Shown piece after piece: positions 17,135 through 26,938 of a stretch of DNA of 64,000 nt. The stretch's first letter is position 1. Each line of letters begins with the position of its first letter. Source of the stretch: Paenibacillus tundrae (GTDB lineage Bacteria > Bacillota > Bacilli > Paenibacillales > Paenibacillaceae); NCBI RefSeq assembly GCF_036884255.1, contig NZ_CP145605.1, positions 6,470,617 through 6,534,616 of the forward strand. Reading direction: 5' to 3'. A model generated the notes under the pieces. That model did not search any database. It worked only from the letters and a program-made list of their open reading frames with translations, and was not told the origin of the DNA. Both the position numbers and the translations under genes were made by a program.

Positions 17135-18667
17135 CTAGTTCAAGTATGTCATTGGATTCTCTGCCGTACCATTCTTAATAATCTCGAAGTGCAGATGCGT
17201 TCCTGTTGAGCGTCCAGTATTGCCCATTACACCGATACTCTCGCCCTTTTCGACGATCTGTCCAACTTTAACACCAATGCTGTTCAGATGTCCGTATAAT
17301 GTTTCGTACCCGTTACGATGGTTAATGATAATAACATTGCCATATCCGCTCTTCTGTCCAGCAAACGTCACTACACCTTCATCCGAGGATTTCACATCCC
17401 GGTTACCAACAAGGTCTACACCTTTGTGCTGACGACCCCAACGTTCACCGAAGCTGCTGCTCATCGTTGCACCGGAGACAGGCCATGCGAATTCGCCTGT
17501 ACCTTCGCCGACTACTTTCGTACCGCTAAGAACGACTTCGGTCACTGCTGACTTAATCACTTCCTGGCCTAGCCATTCCTCTTGAACAACTTCGCCATTT
17601 TCCTTAGTAATTCGATACTGCATGTTTTTCAGTCCACTTTGACCTGGACGTACCACTTTGGTTGTCCCTGCTTTTAGCTCAGCACTTTTACGTACTTCAA
17701 CCTGTGGCTTGATCTCGATCTGCTCTACAACTTGTTCGACTGATTTCACAGTAACCGCCGGTTTGGGAACGGTCAGTGTCAGCTCGTCTCCAATTTGCAT
17801 AGACGTTTCTTTAATGCCAGGGTTGTTTTTGCGAATCTCACTTTGTGTCAGCTCGTATTTGGCAGCGATGGAAGAGATGGTATCTCCTTCTCGTACCACA
17901 TAGGTTACAGGCGCGTCTTTACCGACCGTTAATGCTTTAACCGCCTCAGAGACATCCCATATTTTGTTTGGATCTGCCTTAACTGCATCCGTCTCCACAT
18001 CTTCTTTGATATCTACGGATTTCAGCGTTGTACTCGGCCCTTCGGCTTTCTTCGAAGAGTTCGCCGATACCGACTTCGTCTTGAGCGAGCTACGCACAGC
18101 CGATGCCGATATGTATTTGCTTTGCACTTGTTCAAGAATCGCATCTGCTGTTGCTTGATCCTTCACAATGCCGATTACTTCACCGTTGACCTTCAGCTCC
18201 ACGCCTTTAGCGTAAGCCGTAAGCATATCATCGAGTTTATTCAGTGTTTCATCACTGTTAATCTCCGGTTTATATGCTTTTACCGTTTCGGTGGTAATGC
18301 CGTCTGTATTAAGTACCATTTCCGCTTGTGGATATTTATTTTGGTATTCCTCTGTTTTGTCTGCAAATAGCTGCTGTAATTGCGCTTCGTCTGTAATGCT
18401 GCCGATAGCCTGTCCTTTGACGATTACGTTATAATATGGAACCGTGTTGGCTGCAACATACTGTTTCCCTGCAAATCCGATCGATGCAGCAATAAACAAT
18501 CCACATGCTGTCGTGATGATCCATTTGCGCGAGGCTTGAACGCGCTTCTGTTTAACACTGAAGTTGGACATGCTCATGTTGTTTTTGTCTTCGGCCGTCC
18601 GGTGTTCCCCGGATTGTTCGTGTTCCCGGTTTTTGCCCGGTTGGCGTATGCCTCTGAAACCTTTCAT
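17135..18667 (-). CDS. Membrane-anchored M23 endopeptidase with LysM and G5 domains
   Basis: A 510-residue cell-wall endopeptidase. A basic cytoplasmic tail and one membrane helix (about 49-66) are followed by an extracytoplasmic region, a LysM peptidoglycan-binding motif at about 256-305 ('VREGDTISSIAAKYELT'), a G5 domain at about 315-395, and an M23 peptidase domain at the C-terminus. The zinc ligands are His414 and Asp418 in 'HKGVDLVG' and His493 in 'HLHFE'. It would cleave stem-peptide crosslinks to allow wall growth. The ATG has AAAGGAGAG five bases upstream. A WalR box lies about 165 bases upstream, so it is probably in the WalR regulon. Confidence 0.93.
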   Translation of the reverse strand: MKGFRGIRQPGKNREHEQSGEHRTAEDKNNMSMSNFSVKQKRVQASRKWIITTACGLFIAASIGFAGKQYVAANTVPYYNVIVKGQAIGSITDEAQLQQLFADKTEEYQNKYPQAEMVLNTDGITTETVKAYKPEINSDETLNKLDDMLTAYAKGVELKVNGEVIGIVKDQATADAILEQVQSKYISASAVRSSLKTKSVSANSSKKAEGPSTTLKSVDIKEDVETDAVKADPNKIWDVSEAVKALTVGKDAPVTYVVREGDTISSIAAKYELTQSEIRKNNPGIKETSMQIGDELTLTVPKPAVTVKSVEQVVEQIEIKPQVEVRKSAELKAGTTKVVRPGQSGLKNMQYRITKENGEVVQEEWLGQEVIKSAVTEVVLSGTKVVGEGTGEFAWPVSGATMSSSFGERWGRQHKGVDLVGNRDVKSSDEGVVTFAGQKSGYGNVIIINHRNGYETLYGHLNSIGVKVGQIVEKGESIGVMGNTGRSTGTHLHFEIIKNGTAENPMTYLN

Positions 18668-18799
18668 GATTCTCTCCTTTTCAGCACTTCTAGGCTCGCA
18701 TTTCTGTCAAGACATCACCCATCGTGTGTGTCTCATGTTTGTTGATCTATCTATCTGGGTGTCCGCAAATCAGGACTTTAGCTGCGCTCGTAAAAGTGT

Positions 18800-18849
18800 C
18801 AAAATTTTAACCTTTTGTCGCACCCGTATACTTTAACACAGGTTTTACA
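18800..18849 (-). promoter_or_regulatory. WalR box and promoter of the M23 peptidase gene
   Basis: Reading leftward, TGTAAA-ACCTG-TGTTAA at 18849-18833 fits the WalR consensus TGTWAH-N5-TGTWAH in every defined position. About 27 bases further, TTGACA and TAAAGT with a 16-base spacer form a plausible promoter. The site is upstream of the -35 box, consistent with activation. The gap from here to 19302 has one hairpin (about 19045-19083, AAAATCCCT against AGGGATTTT) and no gene. Confidence 0.7.
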
Positions 18850-19302
18850 CACATTTCAACTGTAGCCATCACAGCGCAAAGCCGCGCCCCGCTTGGTTTT
18901 CCTGTATTATCCATATGGTGGCAGGTCATTCGGGCTTCATTCTTCCCCTTAACATTAAGAATACTATGTACTTCTAATCAACTTTTATGACTAGGTTCTA
19001 AGACCCACCGAAATATGACTTCTCTTTCATAAAAACACAACCTGAAAATCCCTCGCCAGATGAACTCTGATAAGGGATTTTATATCGTAACCTGCTATAG
19101 GATGCCTTAACTTCACGGCTATTTATGCCAAGCAATTTCTTCCACCATCCGATAAGGTATCATCCATATGTGAAACACTACTTTTGGTTATGTTACTAGA
19201 GTACATGCCTTCTTGGATTTCTTATATATTCCAGTAAGTTTAGCTGTATTACCTCGATAATTCTAGATCAGAAAGACAACATCCCTCGTTCTATCCTACA
19301 GC

Positions 19303-20067
19303 TCACTCTGCTTGAAGCACTTCCATCAAGTTATCATATTCTTCACTGGTCAGATACTTCGAGATTACCTGCTCTATATCACGTAATTCCTGCTCGGTCA
19401 GCCCACCCTCCATTGCACCGGAAATTTGTTGCATTTCCTTCTGAGGTAACTTAGCCATCAATAAGCTGAAGATTTTCTCTTTATCCTCCAGCGGCAATTT
19501 ATCCTTCACACCTGTGATGTCATCCGGGGATACAACAATGGCATCATTACCTGTCGGTGCAGTTCCATTAGAACTTCCACCTGTCCCATTACCGGAAGCA
19601 ACACCTTCTTCTGTACTGCCTGCCGAACCACCTCTCGTTCCACCTACGCCTGCACTTTCATCTGAATCAGACTCATTTCCACTACTCTCACCAGAACCGG
19701 AACCAGTTGATGCATTGGGTTGGTCGCCACCTAGAGACACATCGGTATCACGCTCTGTGCTCTCTGGATCTTCATCTGTGCCATTCCCCATCACAGAGGT
19801 GGCATTCTCTGGCACTTGTTCTTCCTCCGCCCCTGCTGGCTGATCTGGTGGTTCAATCTCTGTCTTCTTGTCCTCCCCAGATTTTCCACCGAGCATGCCT
19901 TGGAACATAGCTGCTAACCCTAAAGGCTGACCTTCCCACTGAATATTAAAACTTGCGAGCAGTGATTTAGCATAAGACTGTACAATTAGTCCGGTCGTCA
20001 GCAAGGTCAGTGCACTGACCAATACAACGGTAAGCACCATTTTTACAAACCATTGAAGCAGCTTCAT
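19303..20067 (-). CDS. Membrane-anchored protein with Gly/Ser/Glu-rich linker, unknown function
   Basis: A 254-residue protein. A membrane helix at about residues 9-33 is followed by an extended low-complexity region rich in Gly, Ser, Glu and Thr (about residues 60-180), then a helical C-terminal domain of about 70 residues beginning 'DDITGVKDKLPLEDKEKIFSL' with conserved-looking 'LTEQELRDIEQVISKYLTSEEY'. I chose the ATG at 20067, which has GGAGGGAGAG seven bases upstream. The low-complexity region looks like a wall-spanning spacer. I do not recognise a family; it stands alone between the M23 gene and purA. Confidence 0.65.
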   Translation of the reverse strand: MKLLQWFVKMVLTVVLVSALTLLTTGLIVQSYAKSLLASFNIQWEGQPLGLAAMFQGMLGGKSGEDKKTEIEPPDQPAGAEEEQVPENATSVMGNGTDEDPESTERDTDVSLGGDQPNASTGSGSGESSGNESDSDESAGVGGTRGGSAGSTEEGVASGNGTGGSSNGTAPTGNDAIVVSPDDITGVKDKLPLEDKEKIFSLLMAKLPQKEMQQISGAMEGGLTEQELRDIEQVISKYLTSEEYDNLMEVLQAE

Positions 20068-20200
20068 TTTCGATCTCTCCCTCCAATTTCCCACCCATTC
20101 ATCTTGCTTCGCTTCGGGTCTATCACTCTACTGTTAATCAGTATTGACGGAAATCAGAGGAATATAATCGGTTCTCATCATTATGAATGTTGTGTATACG

Positions 20201-20243
20201 AAAAAAACCTCGGTGACCGCTAAAATAGCGACCACTGAGGCTT
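20201..20243 (-). terminator. Terminator after purA
   Basis: Reading leftward, GCCTCAGTGGTCGCTA and TAGCGGTCACCGAGG form a long stem with a TTT loop, followed by TTTTTTT. Confidence 0.95.
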
Positions 20244-20252
20244 TATTAGTGC

Positions 20253-21539
20253 TTATTCGTAAATTGGAAGTACTTGATTCGTTTGTTCACGGTTACGACC
20301 AACAGAGAAGATCGCAATTGGAATACCCGTCAACTCAGATACACGTTTTACATAGTTCTGTGTGTTTACAGGCAGATCCTCAAGCTTCTTCGCTCCAGTG
20401 ATATCCTCACTCCAGCCTGGCATTTCTTCATATACCGCTTCACATTCTGCCAGCATTTTGAGGCTTGCTGGGTAGTGAGTGATAACCTCACCGCGGTATT
20501 TGTACCCTGTGCAGATTTTAACGGTGTCCAGACCTGTCATAACGTCCAGTGAGTTCAAGGACAGACCAGTAATACCGCTAACACGACGAGCGTGGCGAAC
20601 GACAACGCTATCGAACCAACCTACACGACGCGGACGTCCAGTTACGGTACCGTACTCATGTCCAGTCTCACGGATTTGGTCACCAACCGCATCATGCAGC
20701 TCCGTTGGGAAAGGACCATCTCCTACACGCGTCGTGTATGCCTTAGCTACACCGATAACTTGCTGAATGCGGGCTGGACCTACACCAGAACCGATACATA
20801 CGCCGCCTGCGGATGGATTGGATGAAGTTACGAACGGATATGTTCCTTGATCCAGATCGAGCATCACGCCTTGTGCGCCTTCAAACAATACTTTTTTGTC
20901 CTCATCGATATATTCATTGAGCACAACAGATGTATCACGTACGTAAGGACGCAGGATCTCTGCGTATCCCAGATAATCTTTCAGAATCTCTTCCACATCA
21001 ACAGGTTGACCGTTGTATACCTGCTCGATGATGCGGTTTTTCTCTTTAACCAGATGACGCAGCTTCAGTTCGAAATCTTCCGCATCAAGCAGATCAACCA
21101 TCCGAATACCGATTCGAGCTGATTTGTCCATGTAAGCTGGGCCAATACCTTTACCGGTTGTACCGATTTTGTTTGGACCTTTGCTCTCTTCTTCCAGTGC
21201 ATCCAATACCATGTGGTATGGCAGGATGATATGTGCGCGTTCACTGATGGACAGGTTCTTCGTTGTGAAATCATTATCATGAATGTAATTAATTTCTTCA
21301 ATAAGTGCCTTCGGATTGATCACCATACCGTTACCGATTACACAGGCTTTGTCCGTGTAGAAGATACCCGATGGAATCATCGTTAGTTTATATTTTTTGT
21401 TGTCGATCAGAATCGTGTGACCTGCATTGTTACCACCTTGGTAACGTGCAACCACGTCTGCCGTTTCTGCTAAATAGTCTGTAATCTTACCTTTTCCTTC
21501 GTCTCCCCATTGCGTTCCCACTACAACTACCGTTGACAT
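20253..21539 (-). CDS. purA: Adenylosuccinate synthetase
   Basis: A 428-residue enzyme that joins IMP and aspartate using GTP, the first step from IMP to AMP. The P-loop-like 'GTQWGDEGKGKITDYL' (residues 8-23), 'GGNNAGHTI' IMP loop, 'GTTGKGIGPAY' and the C-terminal 'TGIPIAIFSVGRNREQT' are all present. The ATG at 21539 has GGAGGT seven bases upstream; an in-frame start at 21569 has none. The upstream region carries two PurR boxes and a good promoter, so regulation by purine availability is expected. Confidence 0.98.
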   Translation of the reverse strand: MSTVVVVGTQWGDEGKGKITDYLAETADVVARYQGGNNAGHTILIDNKKYKLTMIPSGIFYTDKACVIGNGMVINPKALIEEINYIHDNDFTTKNLSISERAHIILPYHMVLDALEEESKGPNKIGTTGKGIGPAYMDKSARIGIRMVDLLDAEDFELKLRHLVKEKNRIIEQVYNGQPVDVEEILKDYLGYAEILRPYVRDTSVVLNEYIDEDKKVLFEGAQGVMLDLDQGTYPFVTSSNPSAGGVCIGSGVGPARIQQVIGVAKAYTTRVGDGPFPTELHDAVGDQIRETGHEYGTVTGRPRRVGWFDSVVVRHARRVSGITGLSLNSLDVMTGLDTVKICTGYKYRGEVITHYPASLKMLAECEAVYEEMPGWSEDITGAKKLEDLPVNTQNYVKRVSELTGIPIAIFSVGRNREQTNQVLPIYE

Positions 21540-21710
21540 AGTACATACCTCCGTGGGTGCCTTGCGCACCTTTGTATTGGTCTGTCCGTCCTCTATCTCG
21601 GCAGGAATTTAAGTGACAAACACCGGCGGAGAAGCGTGCTAACGGACAGTGAAAATTTCCTTCAATTTACATCCGAAGGAAGGTTTTCGCTGCTTTAACG
21701 CAGCAGTATT

Positions 21711-21787
21711 AGTGTACCAGCACCCTTTTTCAAAGTCAAATCAAATAGCGAACAATTAGATATAGTAAAACTATAATGTTCGGGATT
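21711..21787 (-). promoter_or_regulatory. purA promoter with a PurR-box pair
   Basis: Reading leftward, AATCCCGAACATT (21787-21775) and the inverted ATTGTTCGCTATT (21756-21744) each match the Bacillus PurBox (AWWWCCGAACWWT) in 12 of 13 positions and are 18 bp apart. Directly downstream come TTGACT (21739-21734) and TACACT (21716-21711) with a 17-base spacer. The layout matches PurR-repressed promoters. Confidence 0.8.
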
Positions 21788-21805
21788 TACGCTATATTTC
21801 GACGC

Positions 21806-21856
21806 AAAAAACCGGCGAAGCCAGTCAAATCATGTCTGACGGCTAACCCCGGTTCC
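21806..21856 (-). terminator. Terminator after dnaB
   Basis: Reading leftward, AACCGG at one end and CCGGTT at the other, with an inner GTTAGCCGTCA and TGACTGGCT pairing, are followed by TTTTTT. It ends the gdpP-rplI-dnaB transcript before purA's own promoter. Confidence 0.85.
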
Positions 21857-21876
21857 TTATCGTACGTGTTCATATC

Positions 21877-23238
21877 CTACATGGCGAAGGCGTCATTGTG
21901 TGCCCTCTCGTAGTTTACGAATTTATTAAAGTTCTTCAAGAAGACCAATTCGACCGTACCTACCGGACCATTACGCTGTTTAGCAATAATAATCTCGATA
22001 ATATTTTTCTTCTCGGTTTCCTGATTGTAATAATCATCCCGGTACAGGAACGCTACGATGTCAGCATCTTGCTCGATCGATCCCGATTCCCGCAAGTCAC
22101 TCATCATCGGACGTTTATCCTGACGTTGCTCTACGCCCCGGCTTAACTGAGACAGGGCAATAACCGGAACTTCCAGTTCCCGGCCAATCTGTTTCAGTGT
22201 ACGTGAAATCTCGGATACCTCTTGTTGACGGTTCTCCCCTGCTTTACCACGTCCACTAATGAGTTGCAAATAGTCGATTAGAATCATGCCAAGGCCTTTT
22301 TCCTTTTTGAGACGACGGCATTTGGCGCGAATATCGGCCACCGTAATCCCCGGCGTATCATCGATATAGATATCTGCTTCGTTTAGCGCAGCAATACCCA
22401 TCGTTAGCTTCTGCCAGTCCTCATCACCTTTAAATTCACCCGTACGCAGAACCCCTGCATCTAGATTGGCTTCCGCACAGATCATCCGTTGTACAAGCTG
22501 TGCGGCTGACATCTCCAGACTGAAGATGGCTACCGTCTCTTGCGCGCGAATCCCTACATTCTGAGCGATATTCAAGGCAAAGGCTGTCTTACCTACTGAA
22601 GGACGCGCAGCTACAATAATCAAGTCACTACGCTGGAATCCGGCAGTCATTTTGTCGAGATCGATAAATCCAGACGGGATGCCCGTCGTGGTTCCGCGGT
22701 TTTGATGGAGCGTCTCGACTTTATCGAATACCTCCATGAGTACATCCTGAATGGCGATAAAACCGCTACTGGAACGCCGGTTAGAGATCTCCAAAATGCG
22801 CCGTTCTGCTTCACCGAGCATGGCAGCAACGTCTTCACCGCCAGTATATCCTTCGCTAACAATCTGCGTGGCTGTACGAATCAGACGACGCAGCATCGAT
22901 TTCTCTTCAATAATCTGAGCGTAATAGTCTACGTTCGCGGCTGTAGGTACACCATGGGCCAGCTTAGCCAAATAACTAACGCCGCCGATGTCCTCAAGCT
23001 CACCTTTATCCTTCAGAAGCGAAGTCAATGTCACGAGGTCAATCGGTTGATTTCCCTCACCAAGCTGAATCATCGCTTCAAAAATTAGTTGATGTGGCTT
23101 GTCATAGAAATCCTCGGTTTGCACCCGTTCCATCGCTGTAATCAGAGCTTCGCCCTGCAACAGGATTGCACCCAGCACAGCCTGTTCGGCCTCCAGGTTC
23201 TGTGGGGGAATCCGGTCGAATAACATTTCGCCGCCCAT
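21877..23238 (-). CDS. dnaB: Replicative DNA helicase (DnaB; DnaC in Bacillus)
   Basis: A 453-residue hexameric helicase of the replication fork. The N-terminal DnaG-binding domain begins 'RIPPQNLEAEQAVLG'; the RecA-like motor has Walker A 'ARPSVGKTAF' at about 211-220, a Walker B 'GMILIDYLQL' and the 'FLYRDDYY' arginine-containing C-terminal motif. The ATG has GGAGG upstream. It follows rplI with one base between, part of the gdpP-rplI-dnaB set widely conserved in Firmicutes. Confidence 0.98.
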   Translation of the reverse strand: MGGEMLFDRIPPQNLEAEQAVLGAILLQGEALITAMERVQTEDFYDKPHQLIFEAMIQLGEGNQPIDLVTLTSLLKDKGELEDIGGVSYLAKLAHGVPTAANVDYYAQIIEEKSMLRRLIRTATQIVSEGYTGGEDVAAMLGEAERRILEISNRRSSSGFIAIQDVLMEVFDKVETLHQNRGTTTGIPSGFIDLDKMTAGFQRSDLIIVAARPSVGKTAFALNIAQNVGIRAQETVAIFSLEMSAAQLVQRMICAEANLDAGVLRTGEFKGDEDWQKLTMGIAALNEADIYIDDTPGITVADIRAKCRRLKKEKGLGMILIDYLQLISGRGKAGENRQQEVSEISRTLKQIGRELEVPVIALSQLSRGVEQRQDKRPMMSDLRESGSIEQDADIVAFLYRDDYYNQETEKKNIIEIIIAKQRNGPVGTVELVFLKNFNKFVNYERAHNDAFAM

Positions 23239-23239
23239 C

Positions 23240-23683
23240 TTATTCCTCCGTTACTTGTACCTTCAAGGTTGCCTTCACTTCAGGGTGAATCTTGACAGAT
23301 ACTTGCGTTACACCGAGAGTACGAATAGGCTCGTCCAACTCAATTTTACGCTTATCGATTTTCAGACCTTTAGCTGCAAGAGCTTCTGCGATCTGTTTAG
23401 ATGTAATTGCACCGAACAGACGGCCACCTTCGCCGGACTTCGCTTTAAGCTCTGTCACTTCTGATTCGAGTTTTTTGCCTAGTGCTTCTGCTTCTGCCTT
23501 CTCTTCCTGTTTGCGTCTCTCTTCAGCCGCATTCTGGTTGTCCAGCGTCTTCATGTTTCCGTCTGTTGCAAGACGAGCAATTCCCCGTGGTAACAAGAAG
23601 TTCTGTGCATAACCTTCAGATACTTCCTTCACTTGCCCTTTCTTGCCTTGACCCTTCATATCTTTTATAAAAATGACCTTCAT
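23240..23683 (-). CDS. rplI: Ribosomal protein L9
   Basis: A 147-residue large-subunit protein. The N-terminal domain 'MKVIFIKDMKGQGKKGQVKE' binds 23S rRNA, a long helix links to the C-terminal domain with 'LFGAITSKQIAEAL' and 'KRKIELDEPIRTLG'. It overlaps the end of gdpP by four bases, so translation is coupled. Length is normal. Confidence 0.98.
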   Translation of the reverse strand: MKVIFIKDMKGQGKKGQVKEVSEGYAQNFLLPRGIARLATDGNMKTLDNQNAAEERRKQEEKAEAEALGKKLESEVTELKAKSGEGGRLFGAITSKQIAEALAAKGLKIDKRKIELDEPIRTLGVTQVSVKIHPEVKATLKVQVTEE

Positions 23684-25668
23684 TCGAACAGCCCCTCTTC
23701 CTTTTCGATTTCAGCAAGTACGTTCATCAGCCGTTTTTCTGCCTCTCCCAACGTACCTTCAAGCTGTACAGCAGCATTGGTTAAATGTCCGCCGCCGCCA
23801 AGTTTCTCCATAACGACCTGTACATTCATTCGTCCCAGTGACCGAGCACTGATGCCAATTAGCCCATCTGGGCGCTCACTGATCACAAATGATGCAACAA
23901 CATCGGTCATATTCAGCAATGTGTCCGCCACTTGGGCGATCATCATCTGTGAAATCTTGCTGCCAGGGTCTGTGACCGCCAGCGCAATGTTCCCATATAC
24001 CATTTTAGCATGCTTTATGATTTCTGCCTTAGCAATATATTCTGACAGATCCTCTTTCATCAAGCGTTGGATCATGATGGTGTCTGCACCACTACGGCGT
24101 AAAAAGCCCGCTGCTTCAAATGTACGTGAACCTGTATGCAATGCAAAATGCTTCGTATCCACCGTAATCCCCGCTAACAGTGCTGTTGCTTCAAGGGGTG
24201 TAAATTGCACTTTGTCATGAATATATTGCAACAGCTCAGTCACTAGCTCCGCAGCCGATGAAGCGTATGGCTCCAAGTAGATAAGTACTGCATCATTAAT
24301 AAATTCTTCTCCGCGGCGATGATGATCTACAACGACTACACGCGTAGCAGCCTGCACTAATTTCGGTTCCATAGTCATCGAAGCTTTGTGCGTATCCACC
24401 ACGACGAGCAACGTATGCTCGGTCATCATCTGCGTGGCTTGTTCAGGCGATACAAATGCTTTGGACAGCTTCTCATCCTTGTTCACTTGCTCCATCATGC
24501 GTTCAATTGATGGATTCGTTCCATCAAGGACAATTCGCGCTTCCACATTGTATAAACTAGCTGCCTTCCATACACCAATAGAGGCACCGATTGCATCCAT
24601 ATCCGGAATTTTATGCCCCATAACGAGCACACGGTCACTCTCTTGCATCAGATCACGCAGGGCATGAGCAATAACCCTCGCTCTTACTCGTGTGCGTTTC
24701 TCAACAGCATTTGATTTACCACCATAAAAGGACAAGCGCTGTCCTGACTTCACGGCAGCCTGGTCACCACCGCGACCAAGTGCCATATCGAGACTTGATT
24801 GAGCAAGCTCTCCCATTTCTCCAATGCTATCCGATCCAAAAGCTAGACCGATACTGAGCGTCATTGGGACTTTGAGGTCAGCAGTCATTTCACGGACTTC
24901 ATCCAAAATAACAAATCGGCTCTGCTCCAACTCTTGCAACGACTTAAAGTTCAGCATCATAAGATACCGATCTGATGACAAGCGTCGCAGATATACCTCA
25001 TAACGCTTAGCCCAGGATGTGATCTCACTCGTTACACGCGCGATTAACGCGGTTCGCTGCTGATCATCCATGCCTTGCGCTGCTTCATCAAGATTATCGA
25101 GCACTAAGATACCCAGTGCCATACGTTCATTTTCATATTTATCACGAAGAATAGCGAGCTCTGTCATCTCGTAGACATATACATACCGCTCCTGCGGATT
25201 ATGGATTACACCGTAATACCGGTCATCCAACTGGAATTCATCATGAAGTTCCCTGGTCAGCTCCTTGGTTCCATCTTTTTTCTCTTTTGGTTGAGGAAGA
25301 TTGGGAAACAAGTTTTGGAGCGGGTTACCTACCATCGTTTTTTCATGGAACATATCTGCAATGAAACGATTATGCCACTCTACCGTACGATCCTCACTGT
25401 ACAACACAATGCCGAATGGAAGCATACCTACAGCTTCGCCTTCCATTCGTTTGATCCGAATAGACAGTCCATTAATGTAGTCATTCAACTCTCGACGGAA
25501 CGCTAGCTCCGCCTTAATCATGACGATCCCCAGCGCCGAAGCCAGAAGTAGACTAACCAAACCAAGCGTCCAGTTATAAATGGTCACCAGCATAACTAGC
25601 AATAGCAGCATTATGAACGCCCATACGGTATAGTAGCCGTGCCAGCGTTTCTTCAGAAATTTAGGCAA
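23680..25668 (-). CDS. gdpP: Cyclic-di-AMP phosphodiesterase GdpP
   Basis: A 662-residue membrane enzyme that hydrolyses c-di-AMP and so tunes potassium, osmotic and wall balance. Two membrane helices lie at about 13-30 and 35-52, followed by a PAS domain, a degenerate GGDEF domain (about 170-305, with no GGDEF signature) and a DHH/DHHA1 catalytic module: 'GHKIPDMDAIGAS', 'VVVDHHRRGE' and 'GGGGHLTNAA' (about 624-633). All catalytic motifs are present. It sits between the DUF2232 protein gene and rplI, the usual place. Confidence 0.97.
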   Translation of the reverse strand: MPKFLKKRWHGYYTVWAFIMLLLLVMLVTIYNWTLGLVSLLLASALGIVMIKAELAFRRELNDYINGLSIRIKRMEGEAVGMLPFGIVLYSEDRTVEWHNRFIADMFHEKTMVGNPLQNLFPNLPQPKEKKDGTKELTRELHDEFQLDDRYYGVIHNPQERYVYVYEMTELAILRDKYENERMALGILVLDNLDEAAQGMDDQQRTALIARVTSEITSWAKRYEVYLRRLSSDRYLMMLNFKSLQELEQSRFVILDEVREMTADLKVPMTLSIGLAFGSDSIGEMGELAQSSLDMALGRGGDQAAVKSGQRLSFYGGKSNAVEKRTRVRARVIAHALRDLMQESDRVLVMGHKIPDMDAIGASIGVWKAASLYNVEARIVLDGTNPSIERMMEQVNKDEKLSKAFVSPEQATQMMTEHTLLVVVDTHKASMTMEPKLVQAATRVVVVDHHRRGEEFINDAVLIYLEPYASSAAELVTELLQYIHDKVQFTPLEATALLAGITVDTKHFALHTGSRTFEAAGFLRRSGADTIMIQRLMKEDLSEYIAKAEIIKHAKMVYGNIALAVTDPGSKISQMMIAQVADTLLNMTDVVASFVISERPDGLIGISARSLGRMNVQVVMEKLGGGGHLTNAAVQLEGTLGEAEKRLMNVLAEIEKEEGLFE

Positions 25669-25679
25669 GACTCATCACC

Positions 25680-26597
25680 CTAACGTTTTGGTTTCGTTAT
25701 TGCCTCGCGAAGCGGGAACACCAGATCAATAACTCCGATAATTCGTAGCGGACCAATGAAGAAGACCGCTGCCGCAAGTAAATACGGTATAACTGGATTC
25801 CACTTCTTCGCATGAGAGAGGAAGAAGAAGAAGCCTATCGCTTGAATCATGAAGCCGAGATTAATTAATGGGGACAAGTTGGCGGCAATCATCGACCAAT
25901 ACGACCCATCATTCTCGCCAGACATAAGCGTGAAGATCAGTGCAAGGAAGTAATACCATATGAGAGCACGCGGCATGCGCCATTCACGTGCTGGCGGGAA
26001 ATTAGCTACACTCACACCCATTACATTCAGAATTGGACGTGCAATGAGATGTGTAATGAGCGACATCACAAGTGCAGTCACTACGAGAGCGAACGGAATT
26101 AAGAGCTGCGTTCGTCTGGCCACATCCTCTGTCATTTCAGGTGTCCACACAAATCCATTGACCAGTCCATCTGAAGCTGTCAGTGGCTCCGTAGCCAGTT
26201 TCACCATGTCCTCAATGTACTCATACAGGTTGAACTGGAACAGAACGCTTCCGATCAGCAACATCAACAAGTATTCAGCTAATATTGCACCAGTACCCAC
26301 CAAGAAAGTATACAGGGCTGACTTCCCTTTCTTGATTGCATTCCCCATAAAGATTGCTGGCACCGTAAACACAACTAAGAATATGAGATACAACGGTTCA
26401 ATCATAAATAATATTATGGCGACTGGGATGAGATGCACGACAAACGATTTAACCGATAGGTACGCATACAGAATCACACCTGGTACGAGCATGAAAAATA
26501 CCGTGAGCACCGATAAAGGCGTTATAAGCGATAGTAACAAGAGCAGAAACACAACGCTCCAAATAACTGATTTAAAGCTAAAATTCAACAAATTCAC
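25680..26597 (-). CDS. DUF2232 multipass membrane protein (YybS-like)
   Basis: A 305-residue protein with about eight hydrophobic helices and hardly any soluble domains, of the YybS/DUF2232 family that stands upstream of gdpP in Bacilli. The fold is related to small-molecule transporter substrate components, but the substrate and role are unknown. It overlaps the preceding MazG-like gene by four bases and is followed by gdpP after 11, so the group is cotranscribed. Confidence 0.85.
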   Translation of the reverse strand: MNLLNFSFKSVIWSVVFLLLLLSLITPLSVLTVFFMLVPGVILYAYLSVKSFVVHLIPVAIILFMIEPLYLIFLVVFTVPAIFMGNAIKKGKSALYTFLVGTGAILAEYLLMLLIGSVLFQFNLYEYIEDMVKLATEPLTASDGLVNGFVWTPEMTEDVARRTQLLIPFALVVTALVMSLITHLIARPILNVMGVSVANFPPAREWRMPRALIWYYFLALIFTLMSGENDGSYWSMIAANLSPLINLGFMIQAIGFFFFLSHAKKWNPVIPYLLAAAVFFIGPLRIIGVIDLVFPLREAITKPKR

Positions 26598-26938
26598 CTC
26601 TTACGCATATGATCTTCAAGCGCGGATATATCTTGGTACCAATCTTCCAATTGGTGACCTTCCGATTTGTGCTTCTTCAGCTTTTCCACAAGCAGTGCAT
26701 CTAGATCCTTGAAAGGAATACCGAGCCTGCGGCCCAATATGTAACTACTCATCATCAGACTGGCTAGACTGTCTCCGATTCGGGAAGTACTACCTTCCCA
26801 CAAGGCTTTGAACAATCGAGACACTTGGTCAAGTACTTCGGTTTTCAGCCACTCAATCACTTTAGCGCGTTTGGCTACATCCAGTTCTTTAGGCATATTG
26901 GCGAAAGTCACTCTCCCCGAAAAAGCTTTATTCTCCAT
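26594..26938 (-). CDS. MazG-like family protein
   Basis: A 114-residue helical protein of the MazG-like group found with yybS-gdpP in Paenibacillus and Bacillus. The segment 'EVLDQVSRLFKALWEGSTSRIGDSLASLMMSSYILGRRLGI' gives the helical bundle of nucleotide pyrophosphohydrolases, but the usual EExxE metal ligands are not evident, so catalysis is doubtful. The start is uncertain: the ATG at 26938 lies inside a TATAAT hexamer and has no ribosome binding site. A GTG at codon 10 follows GGGGAGA closely, and ATG at codon 15 is another choice. Confidence 0.7.
   Translation of the reverse strand: MENKAFSGRVTFANMPKELDVAKRAKVIEWLKTEVLDQVSRLFKALWEGSTSRIGDSLASLMMSSYILGRRLGIPFKDLDALLVEKLKKHKSEGHQLEDWYQDISALEDHMRKR

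Noticed and set aside
25960..26712. 250-residue frame opposite the DUF2232 gene
   Set aside because: Antisense shadow across two real genes.
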